Origin: Membranipora membranacea
Taxonomy: Eukaryota; Bryozoa; Gymnolaemata; Cheilostomatida; Membraniporidae
Length of the DNA stretch: 64,000 bases
NCBI GenBank assembly: GCA_914767715.1
Contig: OU612074.1
Location: 203,501-267,500, forward strand
Reading direction: 5' to 3'
Below the pieces are notes generated by a model, which ran no database searches, was not told the DNA's origin, and was given only the letters and a program-made list of their open reading frames with translations. Made by a program: the position numbers and the translations under genes. Below, piece after piece: positions 1-11,481 of this stretch. Every line of letters starts with the position of its first letter. Within the stretch, counting starts at the first letter, position 1.

Positions 1-2
1 CT

Positions 3-3000
3 AAAGCCGCTGCTGCACAGGCAGCACCTGCTGAAACTAACAACGAATCCTTGCCTCTCATCACTCAGAAAAGAGGCGCGCTACTGCTGAACAATCCAGA
101 GGAAACTCCTTTCAGACCCTCACCAAAGAAAAAATCAGCAAGAAAGATCTCAGATACGAATGACTCCACTAAATCGTCAGAGAGTCCTGATAAATCCCCA
201 GACAAAGAATCGCCTAAAAAGTCCCCTCTCATCAACGGAGGAGATGATCAATCGCAGAGTATGTTCTCCAAGGCCGATGAGGATTACAACAGATCTCCGC
301 AGAAAAAAAATCTGAGTGCAGTACAATCTAGTGATGAAGACTCGGTCAGTGTGTCTGCTGCTGCCGCTGCTGCTGCTGCTGCCGGTCAGGAGGAGATAGT
401 GGAGAACGACCTCTCTGAGGTTTCCACACCAGTCGATGTCTTACCTCACCTAGAGGCAGATAAGTCTAAGGTAAGTGTTACATGTGATATCTCAGATTGC
501 TGAGTGGTAGAGATGGCGTCGCATCTTGTTTTGGGACTCACATCCTCATTCTAAAAGAATTTTCGTTTGCCAGAATCATTTATGAACAATTATTGTTTCA
601 TCATCCAAAAAGTTTGCCGAAAGATGCTGCCTAAGTCCGGATCTTGTTTATATCGTGCTAATTCTTTTTTCATTTTCCCATCATTGTATTGCTCGACACT
701 GCAGATAACTATGATCTTAAATACTTTTCTTGTACAATAGATTTATTTTTGATATCTTTTATTTCACCAGTCGAGTAACAGTAGTAGTATGATCGGAAAC
801 CTAACACTGACACAAGTGGATATCGTACCTTGGGAGTCGAGAAGAGATATTGAAGATGACTTCCAGTCGCTGCCAGCTTTAAGCAGTGCTTCAGTTGAAG
901 ACGCTAAAGACGTGGAGATCAATCGGCAGAGACACGAAATAAGGTCAGTAAGTCACTGTGATTACCAAACTCTGAATATAAACATGGTACTGGTCAACAC
1001 TGTCTGTCACAGACCTACAGCTACTGGGATATTTGGGTGTGTACATGCTGTGAAATATAACTAAAGTTTGAACCTGTCAAGTGATAATGGAAGAAATCCT
1101 AAGACGGGTCCTGTTTTGGACTGAATCGGGATCTTGTTTATGATACTGAAGGTTCCTAATGTATGTATGTGTTGTATTAGGAAGAGAAATAAAAATGTTT
1201 ATGTGGGTGCTCTCTAAAAGTTAGCTCAGTTTGATTTTAATGTAAAAATATATGGATATAAAACGGTATATGGAATAAAGTTGTATATAAAAATTATGTT
1301 TCAAATCTATTTACGAAAAACTGTGTTTAAAAATCTGACGGAGTGGGCCCTAAAACAGTTAGAGCCGAGCTGAGTTCGTTGTTTTATTGCCTGAAACCGG
1401 CCCGATGGAGGCGTTGTTAATGTTGGCACTGCAACCTTATTGCTTAAAGTCCAATCATTCATGGAATGTCACGTTTTGCTTCCATGTCCATTTTTTGGGA
1501 GAAACAAAAAGAGTTGTTATGTGTATATTAATAGATTTGATTAGCAAAGACCTAATTTGTCACAGTCATAAAAAGTTGTTGCGAAAAAAATTGGAAAATG
1601 TTGACCATTGTTATGTATACTAAATATAAATAGAGAGAGCCTTACCAATAGACACACATTTACGCATACTTGTACTAATACCAGTACTGATAAACGGATC
1701 AGGCCGTATCTATGTTTTACTTGCGCACAATGTTGGCACGATCATCTTGATGATTTGGTTTAAATTTAGAGTTTCGGCGTAAACATTGAATAATATTTAG
1801 TATCTAATGGTTTGAACATAGTTTGCTTTTCTAATTGTTTGACCGCCGTCTGTTTGTTATGGAGTAATTGTTTACACCGAGTGGACTAATGATTAGTAGT
1901 GTAGGTTGTTGGGTTTTAGGATGGAGCGAGCTCGCCATAAGTACCTGTGTGAGGCAGTCAGAGAGCACTTGTCTAACCTGTCACCTGGCTCTGTGACAGC
2001 TGAGACCGAGTGCGAGGAGATGGTAGTACTCCTCACTCTCATCAATCTAAGAGTCCGTTGGAACACTGGACACGTCCTCACGGCTGAGCAGAGGGAGCTA
2101 CTAAATCTCTCAGACAGCGACTCTCATTCTTCTAGTACCCCCGTGTAATAATTTACTTAGATTGTCCTTGTTCTCACTGTTCTCACCCACCGCTCTACCC
2201 CCTCACCCTTTTATCTCCTTATCTGTCCTCTTCTCTCAATCTACATTAGTCATTTGGATTTGCAGCTGTGCACACACCCGTATTAATTATTTAAGAAACA
2301 CATTTTATTTCTAGGCACCTGCTTCCTAATCTTTCAAAACATGACATGGCAGAAATGGGCCACGGTAGTATCATCTACTCTCTTATGTTCATTTAGTGTC
2401 TTTGACCCTAGGGGAGAGCACGCCCAGTCTCATATTCAGTTATGACCTGTGTATGTTCATGTTTTTGACTCAACATCGAATGTCATAACTGGATGGATTA
2501 GAATCAGTCTTTTCAATAACAAAACTTATATTGCCGCACCTACTATTCCTCTACTTTTTCAGTGAAACTATTCCGTATTTCCAGATAGAAAAACGAAGTT
2601 TTCATCGCTATTTTTATTCAAAACCATGTACAGGTTTATTATCCTTGTCCAGCAACAACAATCCCGGTCAGTCATGTCAGACCATGTTATACCATCTTAA
2701 TTTGAGAAATATGAATAAATATTTGGACTTGTCTTGTCCTTGCATATAACCAAAGAGGAGATAACTTTGAATTGCACTTTTGTATTGCCACATAAAAATC
2801 ATCATACTAACGATGAAATGTTCATTACACGATGAGAACGTCTGAATCATTCTATTTTTAGGAAGCAGGGAGAGACAAACGATATGTTGAGGAGGTCTGT
2901 CATCTCGTATTGCAACAAGCTGGCTGAGGTCACAGGAGGTAACCCAACAACTGTGCCTCTAGACTCGAGCCCCGAGCAACTCGTGAAACTACTCAATGTA

Positions 3001-3861
3001 AGATGAGGCTTACTATACTAAACAAGTTCAGTGGTTACATTTGTAAAACAATACTCAGGGGTCTTCCAGTCATGAACAAGGCTTCTTGACCCAAATGATA
3101 GCTCAATATCCTCGTTCCTTTTGTATTTCAACTAGGCAAATACCTTTTCAAATAATTCATTGAGTTGAATGAATACAATTTTATCAAGCAGTGAGTAATT
3201 TGGAATTGAGACTCGCTCACTCAGCAAAAAGATCTTGGCAGTTTTTTTAGTTGGCGTTAGATTTGACTTTACTCCTTGACAGAAGCAGATTACAGATTGT
3301 AAACTTTTGAAAAAGATTAGGGCCAATTATTACATCAATCTGCCTCCTTACTCTTCCGTAGAGAAAACGATAATTAGTGTAGCTTTGCCATACTGCTCTT
3401 TAGGATGAGAGTAAGTTAGTCTTTAAGTTCTCAAACTCCACTCAGGATGCTGATAGTAGATAGTAGAAGATTGGTAATAATTACAATTAACAGCAGCCCG
3501 CATTGGATATAGAGTGCTTAGAGTAATAGTAGGTAGATGTGACCTATACCAACATTTTTAGTTTGCAGTTTAATGCTTGATTTTTTAACCGATTCTGAAT
3601 CAATAAAGCTTCTAAATATAGCTTAGATATCAGTTGTGTTCTCCTGCGCAGCGATGGGCTAACTCCCGAATAAGTGGCCCTCAGTTAGTTATCTTACAAT
3701 ATTTCTGTCTGTTTTAGGGAATGATTGAGGATAGGCCGCCGAAGGATGGGTCTGCTTCTCCCAGGAAGAATAGATCTAACCTGAGACGCAGGTCTGTTTC
3801 CCCCAGAAAATCAGCGGTGTCACCCAGAAAGACGGTCTCTGAGTTCCACGACAACAACTAA
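3..3861 (+). CDS. 3' exons of an unrecognised Ser/Pro-Lys-rich protein (5' end outside window)
   Basis: Four exons join in phase: 3-470 (open to the window edge), 771-943, 2862-2997 and 3718-3861 (TAA). Donors are GTAAGT, GTCAGT and GTAAGA; acceptors end TTTCACCAG, TTTTTAG and GTTTTAG. Together they give about 306 C-terminal residues. The first exon is low-complexity, rich in SP, SPK and KSP motifs, with an Ala run near 356-381. The middle exons are acidic and helical-looking. The last exon has three SPRK-like repeats, typical of proline-directed kinase sites in nuclear or cytoskeletal proteins. No signal peptide or membrane segment is visible in this part. I recognise no family, so the function is unknown. 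A candidate poly(A) signal AATAAA lies at 4582-4587. The exon chain is well supported because all phases match. Confidence 0.72.
1920..2147 (+). CDS. Possible alternative last exon of the same gene
   Basis: After an acceptor ending GGGTTTTAG at 1919 there is an open frame of about 75 codons to TAA at 2145-2147. It enters in the same phase (2) that exon 771-943 leaves, so it could replace the 2862-2997 plus 3718-3861 pair. The peptide is helical and Leu/Glu-rich (LCEAVREHLSNLS, then a LLTLINLRVRW stretch) and ends in a Ser/Asp tail. I see no good phase-matched donor inside it, which favours a terminal exon over a cassette exon. The polypyrimidine tract is interrupted by Gs and no poly(A) signal is obvious close by, so this remains tentative. 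Confidence 0.4.
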
Positions 3862-4950
3862 AATGATAGGTTTGCTTCACTGATATCCAGTGTGAATTAC
3901 TCTGACACTTCCAGCATTGTTATATTTTGATGTTAATTTTTTGGTTTCAATATTTCTCTAACATTTTTTCAGCGGATATGTTTAGGTGACAGTGTTCATT
4001 CAAAAAAAGTTCTATTCTGAAGTCCCGGTTAAAAGGCTTAAACAGGCAAAAACCTAAGCTACTTTTATTGTAAAAATTACAGTTGTCACTTTTTTTAAAT
4101 GCTTTCTCATTAAATCCAATGAGAGTTTTTCAGCAGGGTTTCTGCACATACTTAACTCATTTGCCCTCAGGTTTCATCATTAATTGTATAAATGTACAGC
4201 TTATTTTGTTCTTTAGATATATATATATAGTTATTTTGTTCTTTAGTTCGTACAGTTATATTTAGTTATATATAATTAGTTATATAGTGACTAGAAGTTG
4301 GGAAGACCTGCTTAATCAAAGGCCATAGAATAATAGCAAGCTTGTTTTGGAACGGAGGTAATCTTACTGTTATCCTTTTTCTTATTTTGTTTCGAGGTCC
4401 GTTAAGATAAATGTCAAGACAGACTAGGCAAAGGCCATAGTATTCTTTTTTAAGATAAATCCAAAAAGTCAATTTCACGGATTAGCTTTCATGGAGTTTT
4501 TTTTATTCTGTTTATTTTTAATCATGGTACAGGGCTAAATAATTCAGTATTATACTCACAATGTTACTGTTGGCTTAAAGCAATAAATTACTCTTTAGGT
4601 AAGACAGTTTACAAAGAAAAATATGACTTTGATCGAACTTGACTTCGGAGGTGTTTCAATCAGAATCAGCAATACTTTCTGAGCCAAATCGTCGCAATCA
4701 CTCTGCTTAAAATCTTCCGGTCTGCAAAATCTGTTCATTAATCGTGATTGAGGGATTTCTGAATATATTTTTTTTATTTCTACTTCATTGGGTCGATCAT
4801 GTTGCATCGTCGTGTCCAGATATCAACGGCCTTCAGTGATGGCGAGTGAGTGATGGGATGTTGCAGAAATGCCTAATTTTGACCGAAATATTATCCCTAG
4901 TTTGGAAAAATTGTCTAATTTGTTCAGCGTTTGACATACTATATGCAACC

Positions 4951-5062
4951 TAGAATAAGTTTTCTTCCTTTGTGGTGGTGGAGTAATATTGCGAAATCAG
5001 GATATCGAGGTGTCATACACAGCCTATATCCCTCCGCCACCACAGAGGGAACAAACTTATTC
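4951..5062. repeat. Imperfect inverted repeat, about 33-bp arms
   Basis: The arm 4951-4983 (AGAATAAG..., then TGTGGTGGTGGAG) is the imperfect reverse complement of 5031-5062 (CTCCGCCACCACAGAGG...). A diverged related piece (GAGGGAACAAACCTGTTC) occurs near 54183-54200, so it is probably the end of a dispersed element. A 109-codon open frame runs through it but looks fortuitous. Confidence 0.5.
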
Positions 5063-7320
5063 CACTTATAGCATGCATAATAGCATATTGAGGGATTGTG
5101 TTCTTCTGCTCAAGGAGGGCATAACTCCCTTAAGGGTACCTAATTATTTCATAAACGTTCATCATAATGCAGTGTTCATATTTGAGTTAACAATAGATAG
5201 TACAAGGGGTCCTAGTAATAGACCATGTCAGGACAATAAGCCTTACACATATGCTTTGTCGCATAGGGGGGCGATGGTGGAATGGACTGTGCTGTGGGAT
5301 GATAGAACACAACTCTGAGTAGAGAATATCGGGTATGGTAATTAATTAGTGCCATCAACCCATTATTTTTGGGGATGGTGAGATGGCGCAATCTGTCAGC
5401 GCTTGCTATTCAAGCCCCCATAACCCTTGGGTGTATACCCCTCCTGTCATTTTGATACTAAAACATCTGACCAGAGACTCGGTTTAGTCTTTGATAAAGA
5501 TGACAGTCTTCATCGGTTCATTGAGTGAGAAATAGCGATCAAGCCACAAACCCAATGATCATGGTAATATCTGAGTTAACATCTCATGAAAGTGATGCCA
5601 GAAATAAAATTTCAGATGCGTAGGTAAGTCAAGTGCTGTGACCTCTCAACAAGGTTGAAATAGACATTATAAAATGAATTTCTTTTGGTTATATATCAAT
5701 CAGCATGGCCGACAATCCATTTATGTTTCTATCATATTTGAATGTCTAGCTTGATGATATTTGGAGGATGTAGGGCTTGTATTCGTATTAGAATTGTGAT
5801 CGTGTTTTTGGGACATTCTTAGTTGCTGTTCACACAATATATATTAACTCACCTGGTATTGTTGAGTTTGATCGCTATCTCTCCTTTTGGCTTTTGTCCA
5901 CTGCATGCCTTCGTAGTTCCTTTACCTGTACTTTATATGGACTCCTAATCTAAAAAACCATTACTGTTAAAAGGGATCAAACTGAACTGATATTTAGGCA
6001 GAATTTGATCATTATATTCTATAGAAAACAATGAATTCCAATCAACTGTATATAAACAAGAAAGTCTCTAAAGCAACAAAGGCGTTGGTATGCAGCATAA
6101 ATATTGTCGCAGCAAGATGTCCTTGCTTGATAAACAACAAGAATTTTGTCGATTTCGATGAATCTCTTGGTGCAACAGCCGCCAAAAGGGAGCTGATAAC
6201 AAAGCGGACATCAGCTCCGCCTAGCACAGCCAGAGAAAAAGTGTGGATAATTTGTGCTCATATAAATCAGCAGTGGTGGTTGGCTGGAAATCAAATACCA
6301 TTCATGTGATCAAGTAACTGTCAGAATATAAATCAAATTTTGATCCTCCTTTATATTGGAAAGGTTTGTTGTTGCACATTTATTGAGCCTGTATATATAT
6401 CTGTCTGTACATAAGCAGGAAGTTCAGGCGAAAAAAGGCGATGGATCTATAAGTAAAAATGCATGTATGATGTGGCTGTAGGCATAACAAAGGGAAATAT
6501 AAAAATCGTATAAAAAACAATAAATAAATTAATTGGATGCTTGTAATATCTACTATAGGCTATTCATGAGTAGATAAGAGTGCGATTCCGATTAGAGGAG
6601 GCAATGTGTACGAGTTTGATGAGTGAGTTAAGGAGACGCCCAGCCTTGTTTTACAATCTTTTTTCACACCCTTCAATAGAAGTGCGATAATATAAAATGA
6701 TGAGTTAATACCTGCGACGGCACACCCAAGTCTATGTAATGTCTAGGTAATGTTCTCTTATCAATAAGAAACTGCAGGTAATGTTCTCTATGGACGTTTG
6801 AAAAATATTCACATTTATCTGATAAGTAAGAACTATTCAGCGTGATAAAAAAGAGTTAGCTAATAATATTGCAGGCATAAAACATATTTGCTGCTCATAC
6901 AGTTTAGCGGACTGATGGTCGGATATTGTCGGCTGAAATAACTATCAATATCCTTTCATTAGCTTAGCCTGTGATTCACCTCATCCTCTGATACATTTTG
7001 AGGGTCGCTAACCCTTGGCTCATTCAATGCCAGTGAACAAGATTAAACCTGGATTTGATTTCAGACGGGTTGTTACTCATACAATGAGTTGGACGATCCT
7101 AACGTATGGACATTGTTTTGTGTGAACACAATAACATTCAACAACCGAAAAAAAATAACGGGATGCGTCCAATAATGTTTTACCGCTGTAAATAATTAGT
7201 GGCCTGAATTTCAGGTTTTTTCATTTTTCGAAAACGCGGAAAATCGTTTTTTAACTTTAATTTGTTGATGATGCTAAAAAAAACCACTGGAAAAACAGGT
7301 TTTTTCATTTTTCAAAAACG

Positions 7321-7358
7321 CGGAAAATCGTTTTCCGCTATTTCGAAAACGCGGAAAA
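7321..7358 (+). repeat. Left arm of a perfect 38-bp inverted repeat
   Basis: These 38 bases are the exact reverse complement of 8696-8733. The arm itself consists of CGGAAAA / TTTTCCG words with an internal TTTCGAAA. Degenerate further copies of the GCGGAAAAT motif lie just upstream (7225-7250, 7300-7330), so the arm sits in a small array. The 1.34 kb between the arms has no recognisable gene. Confidence 0.75.
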
Positions 7359-8695
7359 ACATTTTTCACCTTGAATTTCTTGGTGATGCTAAAAAGACTA
7401 CTGGAAAGACATTTAGACATCACCACTTTATCATATGAGTGTTTTCGGTAGAAATCAATTGACAAAAATAATTTTTTTGGAAAGTGCGGAAAATATTGCT
7501 TTCCTCAAAAATTGTTCTCAACGCATGAAAAATGAACTACAACCCATTAAGATATCATCCCCAGCTTTTAACAGCCTGTTGCTTGTAAAATCAATCCGCA
7601 GTATTATCTTCTATGGACACTGGATCAAGTACACAACATGCATTCCAATGGCACTACTGTATCATTTTTATTTTCTTGAAATGCAGGTAAATTTTAAAAT
7701 GTTAAACTAAGTTGTAAATAATGGCAGTTATACTTACAGAGACGAGACAGAGACAGGTGGATCTCACTCAGCCATCAATATAATCCAATAGAGCCAGAAT
7801 GATAACAAATGCCAAGTGATCACTGATCCTGGCTGAATGTCAAGATCCTGCCATGTGTTTACTCATGCAATATCAAATTGATAGTGAATTGCTTCCAACA
7901 GTGAGCTTTACCAAGGTGCCCTCAACAAAGTGTTTCAGAGCGACATCTTTCAAAATTTTACATCAAAGCTGAAAAGATTTGATGTCCCAAAACACTGATG
8001 TAGAAACCAAGCGCAGTATATTGGGATCAAAGGAGCTCAAAGGGCTCATGAAGATGAAAGAAACAAAGTGAAGTATGAAACAACTACGCAGTAGGAATTC
8101 CCGGAAACAATAAAATAACTCAAACGCGAATCTCTAGTGTACAGGTATAATTTTTGAGAAATTTTGTCAGATGGCCACTTATTGTATTGCTTGCTGCTAT
8201 GTCGATATCTCACGATTACTGAATTTCAATCTCATGTCATTTGAATTGTTCAAGTATCTTTGGTGTTAAACAAAATCTACATAGGGTTTGGTGTTGAATT
8301 GCACATCAATATAGCTCACTGTCACTAAGATAAAGGTTGCTATTTTACCAAAATACTGTGTTTTTTCTTCCAACAAACTGTATTGATTTCGGATTGATTT
8401 ATGACAGTAACGGTATTGGCAACATAAGGGGTATATATGCGAGCTGCTGCAACTTTACAGCAGTATGACTTTGTAGCAGCAAAAAATGATTCTGCCGCTT
8501 CATTTCTCTCTCTTTTTCTATCATAGCTTCCCATGTTTGGGATTTTACCTGCAGCTGAGGCCTATACTCAGCTAATATAGATAGTGAACCATATCAATAA
8601 TGCTTAGTTCAATATCTGTCAGGGCCTGCTGTGACAGTTTTGCAAAGTTATCGTACAGATCCCTAAGAGTGGATTTTGCATTCATCTCATAACGA

Positions 8696-8733
8696 TTTTC
8701 CGCGTTTTCGAAATAGCGGAAAACGATTTTCCG
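8696..8733 (-). repeat. Right arm of the perfect 38-bp inverted repeat
   Basis: Exact reverse complement of 7321-7358. A further degenerate GATTTTCCGC word follows at about 8742-8753. Perfect identity over 38 bases at 1.3 kb spacing suggests a fairly young foldback or MITE-like element, or a gene-conversion pair. Confidence 0.75.
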
Positions 8734-11130
8734 CAATGAAACTGATTTTCCGCCTTTTTCCAGAACCCGGGGAGCTGCTAACTGTGCGACATTCCCTAAT
8801 ATGCATGTCAACTAAAATAGGACTCATTAACTGCATAATTTGTTATTATGTGAATGAAAGATTTTGGCATAAAGTAATCAGCAGTTTGTCTCATCATTGT
8901 GAAGCATTTATACTAGGAACACATAGACAGGGTGAGTGAATGATATCGAAAAATGAGAATGCCAAGAACCGCCAATTTCGGGGGCTTATTAAGGTGTTTT
9001 TGGGCTTTCTGTGGTGCGCAATTCGGGGAAAACTGATATGCAGTGACATATTCTGTTGGCATGTCCTGTTTGCGCTATGCTTCATCAAAGTGGCTTTGTA
9101 TGTGAGGAATTTGAAAAAAAATTTGTCTGGCCTCAGTGATGGTCCTTTTGACAGCATGTTTGGCGTCATGGAAAATATGAGCATTCTGACAAAGAGGGCA
9201 ACTCCTAATGTTATTGATACCAATGTCTTTTATTAGTCATGAAATGTAGCATAAGGTCTTCCCGAAGTAAATAACCTGTATTTTCTGTGTGTGGCACGCA
9301 TTACATTGGATCCTCATCCATTTAACAAAAGCAACCTAAATAAGCTAATAACCAATGATAAAAAGATGGTTTTTCCTCTGGTGCTTAATGCCACTGGATC
9401 CAGAAATTGCCCCTCATGGGTGCTTCAGAGGCTTCTTGTAAACATTATGCAGTTGAAAGTATGATATGAACCATAGTATCTGCACCACATCGTCCTAAAA
9501 AATCCTCCTCAAAGACAATTATCCTGCCTTTTATCAAAATAGCACAACGCCATGGCATGACGTCATACCAAAACCAATATTTTCAGAATAAGTGTTCAAT
9601 CAGCTTTCCAACGATATAAAAAATGTCAAATTCGGACAACGCTGGTATCATCACCTTAAGGCCTTTGCAGAGTCAAGTTTATGGTTGAAATGACACCAAA
9701 TCACCAAATAAAGTTTCAGGCTTTGTCTATATAACTCTATCCCTTTATCACTCAATGTCATCATACTCAAGCTTTCAAAAAACTCAAAACCCAATGACAA
9801 GAGAATGGGGTCTCTTACAAGAAATCTACAAATTAGTAATACAGGTCAAAATTGCTTCTAAACCTCTACCTAATTGCTCAATTCTCATAGAGATATTATA
9901 TAAAACAAAATGGGTATTACAGTTACACCGCTGGTATCCTTCTCTTGTGATTGAGCAAGGAGCGATGGAGTCTGATTTATTCCTAAATATCAACCAAAAT
10001 ATATAATACATAAATTGTTGCTCCGAGTTACAAAAATATGTCCTCACCAAGTAGCAGTAGCAGACAAATTTTAATAATACATTTTGCTACATTTTACTCC
10101 GTGGAATTTAGTTGATATAATAGTTATATTATATTGTATTGAATATTGAATATAGAGTATCAGGGATCTTTCCTTCACTTTCAGTTTTGGTGAAGACCTG
10201 AGACCAGTAATAGAATTTTTTTGGTTCCTTCAGCTTAGATTTTGGTGCCCCAATTTATTTATTTGTTTTCAGAAAAGTTTACAGATAACAGAGTAGTTAA
10301 AAAGTAACTTGTTGATCTCCCTCTTCCACAATTAGGAGCTCTGCTGGAATAAGAGGATATATTATTTCATTCATCGGATTTGATGCGCATCAGCTAATGT
10401 TTTGAGGTGGACATTTTTATTTTATTTAATGATTATCTTCTTTGGTGCAATAAGAAATTTAAAAGACCAGTTAATTAAAGTAATTAGCATTAGTATTATA
10501 ACCAACATTGTAATGATAGCTAAAGCAGCCAGCTATTCCCTTCAGCTGTTCCCTTCAGCTGTTTTGCGCTTTCTTATTGCGATTATAGCTCTGACTCATT
10601 CGGTTTGACCATCAAACAGGCATTGTTACACGCGGCAACTGGCAGCTATGCCAGAGGAGGTGTTATCTCTGGCACGCCAGTAAATTAAATCTTTATACTA
10701 CATTTCAATTCAAGTTTGATTTTTTAAATGAACAAGTTTACTCTGATGCATTCTTAATTCTGTAGCAAATTGTATATGGAGACTTCTATCTTATGGCTGT
10801 ATCTAAATCTTGAGCTTATACTATTATGTCAATTGTATATAATATTCATTATTATAATTATCCTACCAAATATTATAAGAAAAACCCTCTTTACCCTTTT
10901 TAGCGGTGTATTATTTACATGGAGAAGCCATAACTGCTCGTTTATTCAATGTCCTCTCCAATAAATAATTGTAAGGGCTTAAATTTATTTTGTTATTTGT
11001 GTACTGTGTAATGGAACATGTTTTTTGACTTGAGAATTCGGACAACAAATTAAATCAATGTGCTTCGTTATATACTAGATGTATTTTCTTCTTGTCCTGT
11101 TCCATTGTTATAATGTCTCTATTTTTTATA

Positions 11131-11361
11131 GGTTACGACTTAAAATAAAAACAAAACATCACAAGGCAATAGATATAGATACCAGCACAGCCACTCCCCT
11201 CAGGGAGGGTGAGATATACCAGTTCTCTCCCACCCTCACTGGCTCGATCATCAATACAGACAATACATACATTATTTATGAATTGTCTATCCTTTCACCT
11301 TCATGCTGTACTCAAAAGACCGCCCACTTTACAACTTGTTTATTGCCAAAACAACAACACC
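11131..11361 (+). CDS. Weak candidate coding exon, no family
   Basis: An open frame of about 77 codons lies between an acceptor-like TTTTTTATAG (11130) and a good donor CAG|GTAACC at 11362. The peptide has an orderly composition (for example TATPLREGEIYQFSPTLTG) and two adjacent Cys, but I recognise no domain and found no neighbouring exon to join in phase. It could be an upstream exon of the locus starting at 18755 or a chance open frame. Confidence 0.22.
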
Positions 11362-11453
11362 AGGTAACCTTTGACCTTGTAAGAGACTGACTGTACAGCA
11401 TGCATCATTGAGTACAATTGAGAGGTAGCTCAAGTAATCAAGGTTACGTTACA

Positions 11454-11481
11454 CCAGAGACTATATATCTATAGTCTCTGG
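11454..11481. repeat. Perfect 12-bp hairpin
   Basis: CCAGAGACTATA at 11454-11465 is followed after 4 bases by its exact reverse complement at 11470-11481. A GTTACAC word lies next to each side. It looks like a snap-back of two element termini or a small hairpin. No terminator role is implied in a eukaryote. Confidence 0.7.

Larger units (their letters stand above)
3862..11130. other. Gene-free stretch with repeat debris
   Basis: I found no exon chain in these 7.3 kb. Open frames here, such as 4989-5318 and 8940-9236, lack known motifs, and the first is built on an imperfect inverted repeat. Contents that can be named are the inverted repeat at 4951-5062, the 38-bp perfect inverted repeat at 7321/8696, short AT-rich runs around 4215-4285, and a segment near 9575-9640 that resembles, in reverse orientation, one near 30010-30055. 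The rest is unassigned AT-rich sequence. Confidence 0.6.

Noticed and set aside
4989-5318. 109-codon open frame
   Set aside because: It overlaps an inverted repeat, has no splice-site support and no recognisable domain.
8894-9236. Overlapping open frames of 98 and 109 codons on both strands
   Set aside because: They are mirror images of each other in low-complexity sequence; no motif or splice support.
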